The notes: generated from the sequence alone by a model not told the origin. A DNA stretch of 64,000 nucleotides from Burkholderia sp. Ac-20365 (GCF_017104715.1 NZ_JAAGPI010000026.1:1-64000); one strand, 5' to 3'. Positions 1 to 8,970 are shown, numbered from the stretch's first letter. Translations and numbers: made by a program.

Positions 1-608
1 CTGTGCGGGGCGGCACTTACTTTCTTTGCCGCCGCAAAGAAAGTAAGCAAAGAAAGCGGGCTAACACCGCCCGTTCTTGACCTCCGCCTGAGGGCCCCCA
101 ACGGGTCTTATCCTTCACACGGCAACCTCTCAGTCCCCACCCGTTGCCAACACTCTGAATTAGCGCCTCACCCACTTCAATCACCCGTAGCGCAGCCAGC
201 GGCAGCGAATGGTTGATGCCGCCCAGGTGGCAAACTGTGTGTAGGTCGCAGTACTTCACACGTCGGCGCTCTTACGACACCGACCGTGCTTTTCCGTCCG
301 GAGTGAAGCGCATACGCGGCGAAAGCCTACACACAGTTTGCCGCTGTAGAACGCGGGCGATTTGATCGCGCGTGCGGCGACGCGAGAGTATGAAGCGGGT
401 GAGGCGCTCAATAAGAGCGTTGGCAGCGGGCATCGAGAAGAGCGATGTCGCGAACAGGACGGGGCCGTTGGGGGCCCGTGGGCAAGGACAAGGACTAGCG
501 GTGTTCAGCGGCTTTCTTTTGCCTACTTTTCTTTGCCGCGGCAAAGAAAAGTAGGTGCCGCCCCGCACAGGGGCGACGCTAGCAAACCAGATACATCACG
601 CGGATGCC
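1..608. repeat. Noncoding inverted-repeat element, copy 1 (cut by window start)
   Basis: Both ends carry the same signature in opposite orientation: a GTGCGGGGCGGCAC-like block followed by a palindrome. The left palindrome (18-49) has arms CTTACTTTCTTTGC and GCAAAGAAAGTAAG; the right one (about 521-554) has CTACTTTTCTTTGC and its complement. Inside, both halves share blocks reading roughly ACACCGCC, GGGCCCCCAACGG, GTTGCCAACGC and GCGCCTCACCCGCTTCA, the right half being the reverse complement. The outer right edge is CGCGGATGCC at 599-608. The reverse complement of this element matches the one at 20938-21584 over nearly its whole length. Short ORFs inside are side effects of the repeat and are not annotated as genes. 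Confidence 0.85.
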
Positions 609-906
609 AGCAGAGAAGCCAAAACAAACCAAACCCTGCACTCACCCCACACCCCTGTGTGGCCCCTCCTCCATGATAAAATCTCGGTCTGCCCACCGAC
701 TCGGGCAGTGCACCCCAGCGGCAGCGCTTGAACCGCTCCAACCGCTTCCGTCGGTCTCACGACGCTAGCGCAGCGTCACCCCAGACGCGCAAAAGGGTGC
801 GACCAGACTGACATCAGGGCGCGAGCGCAACATCCGCACCGCCCGACAAACGCAACGACATTTGCACAATGCGTGCGCCCCACTGGCGCGCGCGACGGAG
901 AAAGGT
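609..906 (+). promoter_or_regulatory. Leader region upstream of yebC
   Basis: About 300 bases without a convincing gene. A weak -10-like GATAAA lies near 674-679 with no good -35 partner. The ribosome-binding site GGAGAAAGG directly precedes the yebC ATG. The rest is GC-rich with nothing recognisable. Confidence 0.3.
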
Positions 907-1635
907 ATGGCGGGTCATTCGAAATGGGCCAACATCAAGCATAAGAAAGCAGCGGCCGATGCCAAGAAAGGCAAGGTCTGGACGCGGCTCATCAAGGAAA
1001 TCCAGGTCGCGGCCCGCATGGGCGGCGGCGACATCGACTCGAACCCGCGCCTGCGGCTCGCCGTCGACAAGGCGTACGACGCCAACATGCCGAAGGACAA
1101 CATCAACCGCGCCATCCAGCGCGGCGTCGGCGGCGTGGATGGCGCGAACTACGAAGAAATCCGCTACGAAGGCTACGGCATCGGCGGCGCAGCCATCATC
1201 GTCGACACGATGACGGACAACCGCACCCGCACGGTCGCGGAAGTGCGCCACGCGTTCTCGAAGTTCGGCGGCAACATGGGCACGGACGGCTCGGTGTCGT
1301 TCATGTTCGATCACGTCGGCCAGTTCCTGTTCGCGCCCGGCACGCCGGAAGACAAGCTGATGGAAGCCGCGCTCGAAGCAGGCGCCGACGACGTCGTCAC
1401 GAACGAAGACGGCAGCATCGAAGTGATCTGCCCGCCGAACGACTTCCCGAAGGTCAAAGCCGCGCTCGAGGCAGCCAGCTTCAAGGCCGAACTAGCGGAA
1501 GTGACGATGAAGCCGCAAACGGAAGTCGAATTCACGGGCGACGACGCCGTCAAGATGCAAAAGCTGCTCGACGCGCTGGAAAATCTGGACGACGTGCAAG
1601 AGGTCTACACGAACGCGGCCATCGCCGACGAGTGA
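907..1635 (+). CDS. yebC: YebC/PmpR-TACO1 family regulatory protein
   Basis: A 242-residue cytosolic protein that opens with MAGHSKWANIKHKK, the hallmark of the YebC/TACO1 family. Family members were first described as DNA-binding regulators; more recent work gives some of them a role in translation at difficult (polyproline) motifs. Length and the acidic C-terminal half match the family. The start at 907 is chosen because GGAGAAAGG lies just before it and the conserved N-terminus begins there; an upstream in-frame ATG at 862 would add 15 unconserved residues. It stands alone between the repeat element and purD. The family is certain; which of the two roles applies here cannot be read from the sequence. 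Confidence 0.95.
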   Translation: MAGHSKWANIKHKKAAADAKKGKVWTRLIKEIQVAARMGGGDIDSNPRLRLAVDKAYDANMPKDNINRAIQRGVGGVDGANYEEIRYEGYGIGGAAIIVDTMTDNRTRTVAEVRHAFSKFGGNMGTDGSVSFMFDHVGQFLFAPGTPEDKLMEAALEAGADDVVTNEDGSIEVICPPNDFPKVKAALEAASFKAELAEVTMKPQTEVEFTGDDAVKMQKLLDALENLDDVQEVYTNAAIADE

Positions 1636-1926
1636 CGCAGCAAATGGGGCGGCAAGTGAGCGCGCCGCCGCGGTCAGGGTTTCCGGTCAGGTTCCGGTCC
1701 CCTTCGACCCCGCGGCCGTCGCTGCGCTTCTTCTGCCTCCGCTGCACAGGCGTTGCAGCCTGAACGCGCACTCGTCCTCAGCGGCCGGTTCCGCTGCATT
1801 TCCAGCCACATGGCCCAGCTTTGTGGCCTGCGGCACACGCAACGCCCTCGCGTTGTGCGAAGTTGAATTTCCACGGCTCGCGCCCCAGCGCGGGCCGTTC
1901 ACGGTTTTAAGCATTCGGGGAATCTC

Positions 1927-3204
1927 ATGAAGTTACTCGTCGTCGGTTCCGGCGGTCGCGAACATGCGCTCGCGTGGAAGCTCGCGCAATCGGAGCGCGT
2001 GCAGCTCGTCTATGTCGCACCCGGCAACGGCGGCACCGCGCAGGACGACCGCCTGCGCAACATCGACATCACTGACCTGAACGCGCTCGCCGACTTCGTC
2101 GAGAAAGAGCAGATCGCGTTCACGCTGGTCGGCCCGGAGCAGCCGCTTGCAGCCGGCATCGTCAACGTGTTCCGCGCGCGTGGTCTGAAGATTTTCGGGC
2201 CGTCGAAGGAAGCGGCACAGCTCGAAAGCTCGAAGGACTTCGCGAAGTCGTTCATGAAACGCCACGCGATTCCGACGGCTGAATACGAGACTTTCGCGGA
2301 CGTCGCCGCCGCGCACGCGTACATCGACGCCAAGGGCGCGCCCATCGTCATCAAGGCCGACGGTCTTGCGGCCGGCAAGGGCGTGGTCGTCGCGCAGACG
2401 CTCGACGAAGCGCATCAGGCCGTCGACATGATGCTGTCGGACAACAAACTCGGCGATGCCGGCGCGCGCGTCGTGATCGAAGAGTTCCTGGCCGGCGAGG
2501 AAGCGAGCTTCATCGTGATGGTCGACGGCAAGAACGTGCTGGCGCTGGCATCGAGCCAGGACCACAAGCGACTGCTCGACGGCGATCAGGGCCCGAACAC
2601 GGGCGGCATGGGCGCTTACTCGCCCGCACCCATCGTCACGCCGCAGCTGCACGCACGCGTGATGCGCGAAATCATCCTGCCGACCGTGCGCGGCATGGAG
2701 AAAGAAGGCATCCGTTTCACGGGCTTCCTGTACGCCGGCCTGATGATCGACGCGCAAGGCAACCCGAAGACACTCGAATTCAACTGCCGCATGGGCGACC
2801 CGGAAACGCAGCCGATCATGGCGCGTCTGAAGGGCGACTTCTCGAAGGTCGTCGAACACGCGATCGCGGGCACGCTGGATACGGTGGAACTGGAGTGGGA
2901 TCGCCGCACTGCGCTGGGCGTCGTGCTGGCCGCGCACAACTATCCGGAAGCGCCGCGCAAGGGCGATTTCATCAGCGGCATTCCCGCCGAGACGGCCGAC
3001 GCGGTGACGTTCCACGCAGGCACGACGCTCAAGGACGGCAAGCTGACGACCTCGGGCGGACGCGTGCTGTGCGTGGTCGGTCTGGCGGATTCGGTGCGCA
3101 GCGCGCAATCCGTCGCCTATGAAGCGATCAACCACATCTCGTTCGACGGCATGCAGTATCGTCGCGACATCGGTTATCGCGCGGCCAATCGCAAGCACGG
3201 GTAA
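1927..3204 (+). CDS. purD: Phosphoribosylamine-glycine ligase (GAR synthetase)
   Basis: Catalyses ATP-dependent joining of glycine to 5-phosphoribosylamine, the second step of de novo purine synthesis. The 425-residue length is normal. Visible marks are the N-terminal MKLLVVGSGGREHALAWKL, the ATP-grasp loop KADGLAAGKGVVVA near residue 140, the substrate segment GPNTGGMGAYSP near 225 and the metal-binding EFNCRMGDPETQ near 285. The ATG at 1927 begins the conserved N-terminus. It is separated by 291 bases from yebC and 297 from hemF, so it is probably its own transcription unit. Another purine gene, purT, lies at 27.6 kb. Confidence 0.97.
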   Translation: MKLLVVGSGGREHALAWKLAQSERVQLVYVAPGNGGTAQDDRLRNIDITDLNALADFVEKEQIAFTLVGPEQPLAAGIVNVFRARGLKIFGPSKEAAQLESSKDFAKSFMKRHAIPTAEYETFADVAAAHAYIDAKGAPIVIKADGLAAGKGVVVAQTLDEAHQAVDMMLSDNKLGDAGARVVIEEFLAGEEASFIVMVDGKNVLALASSQDHKRLLDGDQGPNTGGMGAYSPAPIVTPQLHARVMREIILPTVRGMEKEGIRFTGFLYAGLMIDAQGNPKTLEFNCRMGDPETQPIMARLKGDFSKVVEHAIAGTLDTVELEWDRRTALGVVLAAHNYPEAPRKGDFISGIPAETADAVTFHAGTTLKDGKLTTSGGRVLCVVGLADSVRSAQSVAYEAINHISFDGMQYRRDIGYRAANRKHG

Positions 3205-3501
3205 GCCCGTCGCGTTTTACTGAAAGCGCCGTGCGGCGTGGGGTCCGGGCATTGCGTCCGGACACGCCCCGGACCGGTGGTCTGCCCCAGCGGTCCGGCC
3301 TTTCAGGGCCAGTTGGCCGCGCCGGCGCTACACTTGGGTCTGTCGGCAAAGGTTCGCTGCTGCGGGCGACGATGTAAAAAATGGCAACTCGCCCACGACG
3401 GCGCCTGTTGCCCCGCAAGCCGCCGGCATTGCATCACGCCCGATCCGTCCTATTGAGACCCCACCGCGCCAGCGTTTTGTAGCTGCCGCGCCCCACACAC
3501 C

Positions 3502-4434
3502 ATGACCGATTCGATTCACGACGCTCACGATACCCAGACAGTCCGCGCCTGGATGCAAGGGCTGCAGACGCGGATCGCCGATGCGCTCGGCGCGTTCGAC
3601 GGCACGCCGCTCGCCACCGATAGCTGGCGGCGCGCCCCCGGCGAAAAGCTGCGCGGCGGCGGCTGTACGCGCATTCTGGAAGACGGCCAGTTCTTCGAGC
3701 GCGCGGGCATCGGTTTTTCGGACGTGCAAGGCGACGCGCTGCCCGGTTCGGCGAGCGCGCTGCGCCCGCAACTGGCAGGGCGCGGGTTCGAGGCGATGGG
3801 CGTGTCGCTGGTGCTGCATCCGCGCAACCCCTATTGCCCGACGGTGCACATGAACGTGCGGCTGCTGTGCGCGACGAAAGCGGGCGAAGCGCCGGTGTTC
3901 TGGTTCGGCGGCGGCATGGATCTCACGCCCTACTACGGCTTCGAGGAAGACGCGCAGCATTTTCATCGCGTCTGCCGCGATGCGCTGCAGCCGTACGGCG
4001 ACGATCTGTACCCGCGCTTCAAGCGCTGGTGCGATGACTACTTTTTCCTGAAGCACCGCAACGAGCCGCGTGGAATCGGCGGAATTTTCTTCGACGATTT
4101 TGCGGAGCCGGGCTTCGAACAGTCGTTCGCGATGGCCCAGAGCGTCGGCGATGCGTTCCTGTACGCCTATCTGCCCATCATCGAGAAGCGTCGCGACATG
4201 CCGTACGGCGACGCCCAGCGCGACTTCCAGGCCTACCGGCGCGGCCGCTACGTCGAATTCAACCTGGTGTTCGACCGTGGCACACTGTTCGGGCTGCAAA
4301 GCGGCGGCCGCACGGAATCGATCCTGATGTCGATGCCGCCCGTCGTGAACTGGCGTTATAACTGGCAGCCCGAGCCGGGCACGCCGGAAGCGCGCCTGTA
4401 CAGCGACTTCCTCGTCCAGCGCGAGTGGGTCTGA
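3502..4434 (+). CDS. hemF: Oxygen-dependent coproporphyrinogen III oxidase
   Basis: Converts coproporphyrinogen III to protoporphyrinogen IX with molecular oxygen in haem synthesis. The 310-residue length fits the aerobic HemF family. Recognisable blocks are RNPYCPTVHMNVR near residue 113, FWFGGGMDLTPYYGFEED near 133, and RNEPRGIGGIFFDDF near 187, covering the conserved histidine and acidic residues of the active site. No clear ribosome-binding site precedes the ATG at 3502, but the conserved sequence starts there. It is followed at 52 bases by nadD, in the order hemF-nadD-rsfS-rlmH-maf-rng, which I know as a usual Burkholderiales arrangement. Confidence 0.97.
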   Translation: MTDSIHDAHDTQTVRAWMQGLQTRIADALGAFDGTPLATDSWRRAPGEKLRGGGCTRILEDGQFFERAGIGFSDVQGDALPGSASALRPQLAGRGFEAMGVSLVLHPRNPYCPTVHMNVRLLCATKAGEAPVFWFGGGMDLTPYYGFEEDAQHFHRVCRDALQPYGDDLYPRFKRWCDDYFFLKHRNEPRGIGGIFFDDFAEPGFEQSFAMAQSVGDAFLYAYLPIIEKRRDMPYGDAQRDFQAYRRGRYVEFNLVFDRGTLFGLQSGGRTESILMSMPPVVNWRYNWQPEPGTPEARLYSDFLVQREWV

Positions 4435-4485
4435 CGCGTAGCATCGCGCCCTACCCGCTTCAACCAAAAGGCAAAGGAACCGCAA

Positions 4486-5223
4486 CTGAATCCAACCGCT
4501 CAACCCGTCGCGCCCCAACGGGCATTGCGCCGACGCATCGGCATACTCGGCGGCACGTTCGACCCGATCCACGACGCCCATCTGGCGCTCGCGCGACGCT
4601 TCGCCGACGCACTCGATCTGACCGAACTGGTGCTGATGCCGGCCGGGCAGCCCTGGCAGAAAGCGGACGTCTCGGCGGCCGAACACCGGCTCGCCATGAC
4701 GCGCGCGGCGGCTGCGTCGCTGGCGCTGCCGGGCGTGACTGTCAGCGTCGCCACGGACGAGATCGAACACGACGGCCCGACCTACACCGTCGAAACGCTG
4801 CGGCGCTGGCGCGAGCGCGAAGGCGCCGATGTCTCGATCTCGCTGCTGATCGGCGCCGACCAGCTGGTGCGGCTCGACACGTGGCGAGACTGGCCGCGCC
4901 TGTTCGACTACGCGCATATTGCTGCAGCGACGCGCCCCGGCTTTGACGTGGCGACGGTGCCAACCGCCGTCGCCGCCGTTATCGCAGAGCGCGCGGCGAA
5001 CGCCGAAACGTTGCAGGCGACGCCCGCCGGCCATTTGCTGATCGACACGTCGCTTGCGTTCGACGTGTCGGCCACCGACATCCGCGCGCATCTGCGCGCG
5101 TGGTTCGAAAACAACGCGGATACGTCCGCAAGTCACGCGGCGGCCCACGGCCAGTCCGCACCCGATCATGTCCCCGCCGCTGTGTGGGACTATATTGTTC
5201 AACATCATCTGTACCATCGGTAA
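4486..5223 (+). CDS. nadD: Nicotinate-nucleotide adenylyltransferase
   Basis: Adenylates nicotinate mononucleotide in NAD synthesis. The nucleotidyltransferase motif IGILGGTFDPIHDAHL lies at the N-terminus, and SATDIR near the C-terminus is the second family motif. No ATG is available near the start. In frame are a CTG at 4486, placed 6-7 bases after AAAGGAA, and a TTG at 4525, which directly precedes RRRIGILGG but has no ribosome-binding site. I prefer CTG (245 residues) because of the ribosome-binding site; TTG would give 232. The stop TAA at 5221-5223 is 3 bases before the rsfS ATG, so the two are probably translated together. Confidence 0.93.
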   Translation: MNPTAQPVAPQRALRRRIGILGGTFDPIHDAHLALARRFADALDLTELVLMPAGQPWQKADVSAAEHRLAMTRAAAASLALPGVTVSVATDEIEHDGPTYTVETLRRWREREGADVSISLLIGADQLVRLDTWRDWPRLFDYAHIAAATRPGFDVATVPTAVAAVIAERAANAETLQATPAGHLLIDTSLAFDVSATDIRAHLRAWFENNADTSASHAAAHGQSAPDHVPAAVWDYIVQHHLYHR

Positions 5224-5226
5224 ACC

Positions 5227-5685
5227 ATGGATATACGCAAGCTTCAACGCGCGATCGTCGACGGACTCGAAGACGTCAAGGCGCAAGACATTCGGGTGTT
5301 CAACACCAGCCACCTCACCGAGCTGTTCGACCGCGTGATCGTCGCGAGCGGCACGTCGAACCGCCAGACCAAGGCGCTCGCCTCCAGCGTGCGCGAGAAG
5401 GTCAAGGAAGCGGGAGGTGACATCGTCAGCACGGAAGGCGAAGACATCGGCGAATGGGTGCTGGTGGATTGCGGCGATGCCGTCGTGCACATCCTGCAGC
5501 CGGCGCTGCGCCAGTACTACAACCTCGAAGAGATCTGGGGCGACAAGCCGGTGCGCGTGAAGCTGTCGACGCCGAATCCGTTCGGCGGCGCCCGTCCGTC
5601 CGAGCCGCTCGATGACGAAGACGAGGAAGACGAAGCACCCGTTGCACGTCCCGCGCGCAAGGCGCCCGCACGCCGCCGCTCGTGA
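5227..5685 (+). CDS. rsfS: Ribosomal silencing factor RsfS
   Basis: Binds ribosomal protein uL14 and blocks joining of the subunits when nutrients are scarce. Residues 1-115 form the RsfS/YbeB/iojap domain, recognisable by VFNTSHLTELFDRVIVASG and the segment EWVLVDCGDAVVHILQP. Residues 118-152 are an extra acidic then Ala/Arg-rich tail beyond the usual domain of about 110 residues; it looks unstructured. The ATG at 5227 follows the nadD stop at once, which is the normal gene pair in many bacteria, and rlmH follows 70 bases later. Confidence 0.95.
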   Translation: MDIRKLQRAIVDGLEDVKAQDIRVFNTSHLTELFDRVIVASGTSNRQTKALASSVREKVKEAGGDIVSTEGEDIGEWVLVDCGDAVVHILQPALRQYYNLEEIWGDKPVRVKLSTPNPFGGARPSEPLDDEDEEDEAPVARPARKAPARRRS

Positions 5686-5755
5686 GCACGCGGTCGTCGA
5701 TGTTATGGTTCGCGCCTGCTGTAGCCGACGTGCCTGACAGCACGCGAGGCTGCCG

Positions 5756-6226
5756 ATGAAACTGCACATCGTCGCCGTCGGCCACAAGATGCCCGACTGG
5801 ATCGCCACGGGTTTCGACGAGTACGCGAAGCGCATGCCGCCCGAGCTGCGTATCGAACTGCGCGAGCTCAAGCCCGAGCAGCGCTCGTCGGGCCGTTCCG
5901 CCGAAAGCGTGATGGCCGCCGAGCGCCAGAAAATCGAAACGGCGTTGCCGAAGAACGCGCGCATCGTTGCACTCGACGAACGTGGCAAGGACTGGACCAC
6001 GATGCAGCTCGCCAACGCGCTGCCTTCGTGGCAACAGGACGGGCGCGACGTCGCGTTTCTGATTGGCGGCGCGGACGGGCTCGACCCTGAGCTGAAGGCA
6101 CGCGCGGACATGCTGCTGCGCCTGTCGAGCCTCACGCTGCCGCACGCGATGGTCCGCGTGCTGCTGGCTGAACAACTGTATCGCGCGTGGACCATCACGC
6201 AGAATCATCCGTATCATCGGGCCTGA
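5756..6226 (+). CDS. rlmH: 23S rRNA (pseudouridine-1915-N3) methyltransferase
   Basis: SPOUT-class methyltransferase that modifies pseudouridine 1915 in helix 69 of 23S rRNA. The 156-residue length is typical. The SAM-binding knot is visible as VALDERGKDWTT near residue 73, FLIGGADGLDPEL near 101, and the C-terminal LPHAMVRVLLAEQLYRAWTITQNHPYHR. GAGG at 5746-5749 supports the start at 5756. It lies downstream of rsfS in the same direction, and both products act on the large ribosomal subunit. Confidence 0.96.
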   Translation: MKLHIVAVGHKMPDWIATGFDEYAKRMPPELRIELRELKPEQRSSGRSAESVMAAERQKIETALPKNARIVALDERGKDWTTMQLANALPSWQQDGRDVAFLIGGADGLDPELKARADMLLRLSSLTLPHAMVRVLLAEQLYRAWTITQNHPYHRA

Positions 6227-6401
6227 ACTCCGGGTCTGAACACGCCGCCCATCTTGCGGACGTGCATCGACGGGCACAACCTGGCCGAATGGCCAGGTGC
6301 GCGCCGCCCGCCTGCTCTGTTACGCTCAGCCCGTACCGTCGGTTTTGCCTTTGCGTTGTGTGTCCGCAAAACCGCGCGCCCCCTTTCTTTAAGACCGATC
6401 C

Positions 6402-7031
6402 ATGTCCAATCAGTCCGCCGCTGTCTTTCCGTTCGTCTATCTCGCGTCGCAAAGCCCGCGCCGCCAGGAGTTGCTCACACAACTGGGCGTGCGCTTTGAA
6501 TTGCTGTTGCCGCGTCCCGATGAAGACGCCGAAGCACTCGAAGCCGAGTTGCCCGGCGAGCGGGCGCACGACTATGTGATGCGCGTGTGTATCGCGAAGG
6601 CGCAAGCGGCGCGCGCGCGGCTCGTCGCGGGTGGACACCCGAACGCACCCATTCTCGTTGCAGATACAACCGTCACGATCGACGATGCGATTCTCGGCAA
6701 GCCAATCGATGCCGACGACGCCGTCGCGATGCTCACGCGCCTTGCAGGCCGCGATCATGAGGTCCTGACGGCCGTGGCCGCGGTCGATGCGCAAGGCGAA
6801 TTGCTCGCGCCCGCGCTATCGACATCGCGCGTGCGATTTGCTGCAGTGCAAAGCAATGCGCTGCGCCGCTATGCCGCTAGCGGCGAGCCGCTTGGCAAGG
6901 CGGGCGCATATGGCATTCAGGGGCGCGCAGCGGAGTTCATCGAGCATATCGACGGGTCCTATTCAGGTATCATGGGTTTGCCATTGTTTGAAACCGCTGC
7001 CCTACTCCGTGCGGCGCGCATCGACTTCTAG
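6402..7031 (+). CDS. maf: Maf-family nucleotide pyrophosphatase
   Basis: Maf proteins hydrolyse nucleoside triphosphates such as dTTP, UTP or modified pyrimidines to monophosphates, which suggests housecleaning of the nucleotide pool. The 209-residue protein has the motif YLASQSPRRQELL at residues 9-21, ILVADTTV near 85 with the catalytic Asp, and GKAGAYGIQGRAAEFI near 165. The second-position variant LASQSPRR together with length resembles the dTTP/UTP-type (YhdE-like) group more than YceF, but substrate cannot be assigned safely. It ends 9 bases before rng and probably shares its transcript. Confidence 0.93.
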   Translation: MSNQSAAVFPFVYLASQSPRRQELLTQLGVRFELLLPRPDEDAEALEAELPGERAHDYVMRVCIAKAQAARARLVAGGHPNAPILVADTTVTIDDAILGKPIDADDAVAMLTRLAGRDHEVLTAVAAVDAQGELLAPALSTSRVRFAAVQSNALRRYAASGEPLGKAGAYGIQGRAAEFIEHIDGSYSGIMGLPLFETAALLRAARIDF

Positions 7032-7040
7032 AACAACACC

Positions 7041-8510
7041 ATGAACGAAGAAATCCTGATTAACGTTACGCCACAGGAGACGCGCGTAGCGTTGGTCCAG
7101 CAGGGCGCAGTGCAGGAGCTTCATGTCGAACGCACGCTGTCGCGCGGGCGGGTCGGCAATGTCTATCTCGGCAAGGTGGTACGCGTGCTGCCGGGCATGC
7201 AGTCCGCGTTCATCGATATCGGTCTGGAGCGCGCAGCGTTCCTGCACGTCGCCGATATCTGGCATCCGCGGCTCGCGGGCGAAACGCAACAGCCGGTGCC
7301 GCATCAGCCTATCGAGAAGATCGTCTTCGAAGGGCAGACGCTGATGGTGCAGGTCGTCAAGGATCCCATCGGCACGAAAGGCGCGCGGTTGTCGACGCAA
7401 GTGAGCATCGCCGGGCGCACGCTCGTCTATCTGCCGCAGGAACCGCATATCGGCATTTCGCAAAAGATCGAAAGCGAAGCCGAGCGCGAGGCCGTGCGTG
7501 CGCGGCTCACGTCGGTGTTGCCCGTCGACGAAAAAGGCGGCTATATCGTGCGCACCATCGCCGAAGACGCAACCAGCGAAGAGCTGGCCGGCGATGTCGC
7601 GTATCTGCGCAAGACATGGGCGACGATACTTTCGCAGGGGCAGCGCATGCCGCCCACCAGCCTGCTCTATCAGGATCTGAATCTCGCGCAGCGCGTGCTG
7701 CGCGACTTCGTCAACGACGAGACCACGCGTATTCAGGTCGATTCGCGTGAGACGTACCAGATGCTGTCGGAGTTCGCGGCCGAGTTCACGCCTGCCGTGT
7801 CGTCGAAGCTGCATCACTACACGGGCGAGCGCCCCCTCTTCGACCTGTACAACATCGAGACGGAAATCCAGCGCGCGTTGTCGCGGCGCGTCGATCTGAA
7901 GTCGGGCGGCTATCTGGTGATCGACCAGACGGAAGCCATGACGACCATAGACGTGAACACGGGCGGCTACGTCGGCGCACGCAATTTCGATGACACGATC
8001 TTCAAGACGAATCTCGAAGCGGCGCACACCATCGCGCGCCAGTTGCGCCTGCGCAATCTGGGCGGCGTGATCATCATCGACTTCATCGACATGGAAAACA
8101 CCGAGCATCGCGATCAGGTGCTCGGCGAGTTGAAGAAGGCGCTGTCACGCGACCGCACGCGCGTGACGGTCAACGGCTTCTCGCAACTCGGGCTGGTCGA
8201 GATGACGCGCAAACGCACGCGTGAATCGCTTGCGCATGTGCTGTGCGAACCCTGCCCCGTTTGTCAGGGCAAGGGCCAGGTCAAGACGGCGCGCACGGTC
8301 TGCTATGACGTGCTGCGGGAAATTCTGCGCGAGTCGCGGCAATTCAATCCGCGCGAGTTTCGCGTGGTCGCGTCGCAGCAGGTGATCGATCTGTTTCTCG
8401 AAGAAGAATCCCAACATCTGGCCATGCTGATCGATTTCATCGGCAAGCCGGTGTCGTTGCAGGTGGAGTCGAATCTGAGTCAGGAGCAGTACGACATTGT
8501 GCTGATGTAA
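7041..8510 (+). CDS. rng: Ribonuclease G
   Basis: Endoribonuclease of the RNase E/G family that matures the 5' end of 16S rRNA and degrades some mRNAs. It has 489 residues, the usual RNase G length without the long RNase E tail. Visible features are the S1-like domain at about 35-125 (GNVYLGKVVRVLPGMQSAFID), the catalytic region with TIDVNTGGYVG and VIIIDFIDME near 300-345, and the zinc-link CEPCPVCQGKG near 403. No ribosome-binding site is seen before the ATG at 7041, but maf ends only 9 bases upstream, which suggests translational coupling. Confidence 0.96.
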   Translation: MNEEILINVTPQETRVALVQQGAVQELHVERTLSRGRVGNVYLGKVVRVLPGMQSAFIDIGLERAAFLHVADIWHPRLAGETQQPVPHQPIEKIVFEGQTLMVQVVKDPIGTKGARLSTQVSIAGRTLVYLPQEPHIGISQKIESEAEREAVRARLTSVLPVDEKGGYIVRTIAEDATSEELAGDVAYLRKTWATILSQGQRMPPTSLLYQDLNLAQRVLRDFVNDETTRIQVDSRETYQMLSEFAAEFTPAVSSKLHHYTGERPLFDLYNIETEIQRALSRRVDLKSGGYLVIDQTEAMTTIDVNTGGYVGARNFDDTIFKTNLEAAHTIARQLRLRNLGGVIIIDFIDMENTEHRDQVLGELKKALSRDRTRVTVNGFSQLGLVEMTRKRTRESLAHVLCEPCPVCQGKGQVKTARTVCYDVLREILRESRQFNPREFRVVASQQVIDLFLEEESQHLAMLIDFIGKPVSLQVESNLSQEQYDIVLM

Positions 8511-8537
8511 CCGTCCCCGACGCCATCGCCCCTCCCG

Positions 8538-8553
8538 TGGCACAACGTTTGCT
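8538..8553 (+). promoter_or_regulatory. Sigma-54 (RpoN) promoter
   Basis: The sequence TGGCAC-N5-TTGCT at 8538-8553 matches the -24/-12 consensus TGGCAC-N5-TTGCW at every defined base. The expected start of transcription is about 8564. It is followed directly by the 10-base palindrome GCTGTACAGC (8551-8560). The 62-codon gene starts at 8587 with a good ribosome-binding site, so leader length is plausible. It lies in the intergenic gap after rng. Confidence 0.75.
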
Positions 8554-8586
8554 GTACAGCATTCGACACCGCACGCGGGAGGCGCC

Positions 8587-8775
8587 ATGCGCTCCGAACA
8601 ATACGACTACAACGACGATCAGACACCCCTGCCAAACCCCTGCTACGACGGGCCTTACCGCCCGGCCGCGCAGCAGGAGGACGCGCTTCCGAAACGCTCG
8701 ATCGGGGGCCTGCTGACCTTCGGCATCGCGTGGCTCTTCGGCCTCGAAGCGCTGCTTTCCGACGACGAAATCTGA
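8587..8775 (+). CDS. Small hypothetical protein behind a sigma-54 promoter
   Basis: A 62-residue protein of unknown function. The ATG at 8587 is preceded by GGGAGG at 8577-8582, a strong ribosome-binding site. The first 40 residues are polar and rich in Asp, Asn, Pro and Tyr; residues 42-58 (SIGGLLTFGIAWLFGLEAL) form one hydrophobic or amphipathic segment, and the end is acidic. It could be a small membrane-associated protein with the N-terminus on the cytosolic side. No known family is recognised. The consensus sigma-54 promoter just upstream suggests expression under nitrogen limitation or another RpoN-dependent condition. Confidence 0.7.
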   Translation: MRSEQYDYNDDQTPLPNPCYDGPYRPAAQQEDALPKRSIGGLLTFGIAWLFGLEALLSDDEI

Positions 8776-8970
8776 CCCGCCGATGCAACGCGCATCAATC
8801 GCCGATACGAAATTTCAATGACTTCCGTGTAGAGGTTACAGAGATTCATCGATCGCGGTCTCTCGGGGCGCGGAGCGGCGGAACGCGAGAGGCGTGACAG
8901 GCTAGCCAACGCCCTGAACCGGCAAATCAACTAGACTTGCAGTATGCAGTTGCAATAGACGGAGGCTGCC

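Noticed and set aside
17..741. Short open frames within the first repeat element
   Set aside because: They come from the palindromes and shared blocks of a noncoding repeat; equivalents recur at 20.8-21.6 kb in the other orientation.
1636..1926. Possible riboswitch upstream of purD
   Set aside because: No glycine, purine or other riboswitch core could be recognised in the leader.
3328..6198. 956-codon open frame on the - strand across hemF, nadD, rsfS and rlmH
   Set aside because: It lies antisense to four well-recognised genes and has the Arg/Ala/Gly/Asp-rich composition of a GC-driven shadow frame.
6279..6298. Hairpin ACCTGGCC-GAAT-GGCCAGGT between rlmH and maf as a terminator
   Set aside because: No T-run follows, and the genes run in the same direction with maf and rng probably needing read-through; kept only as an observation.
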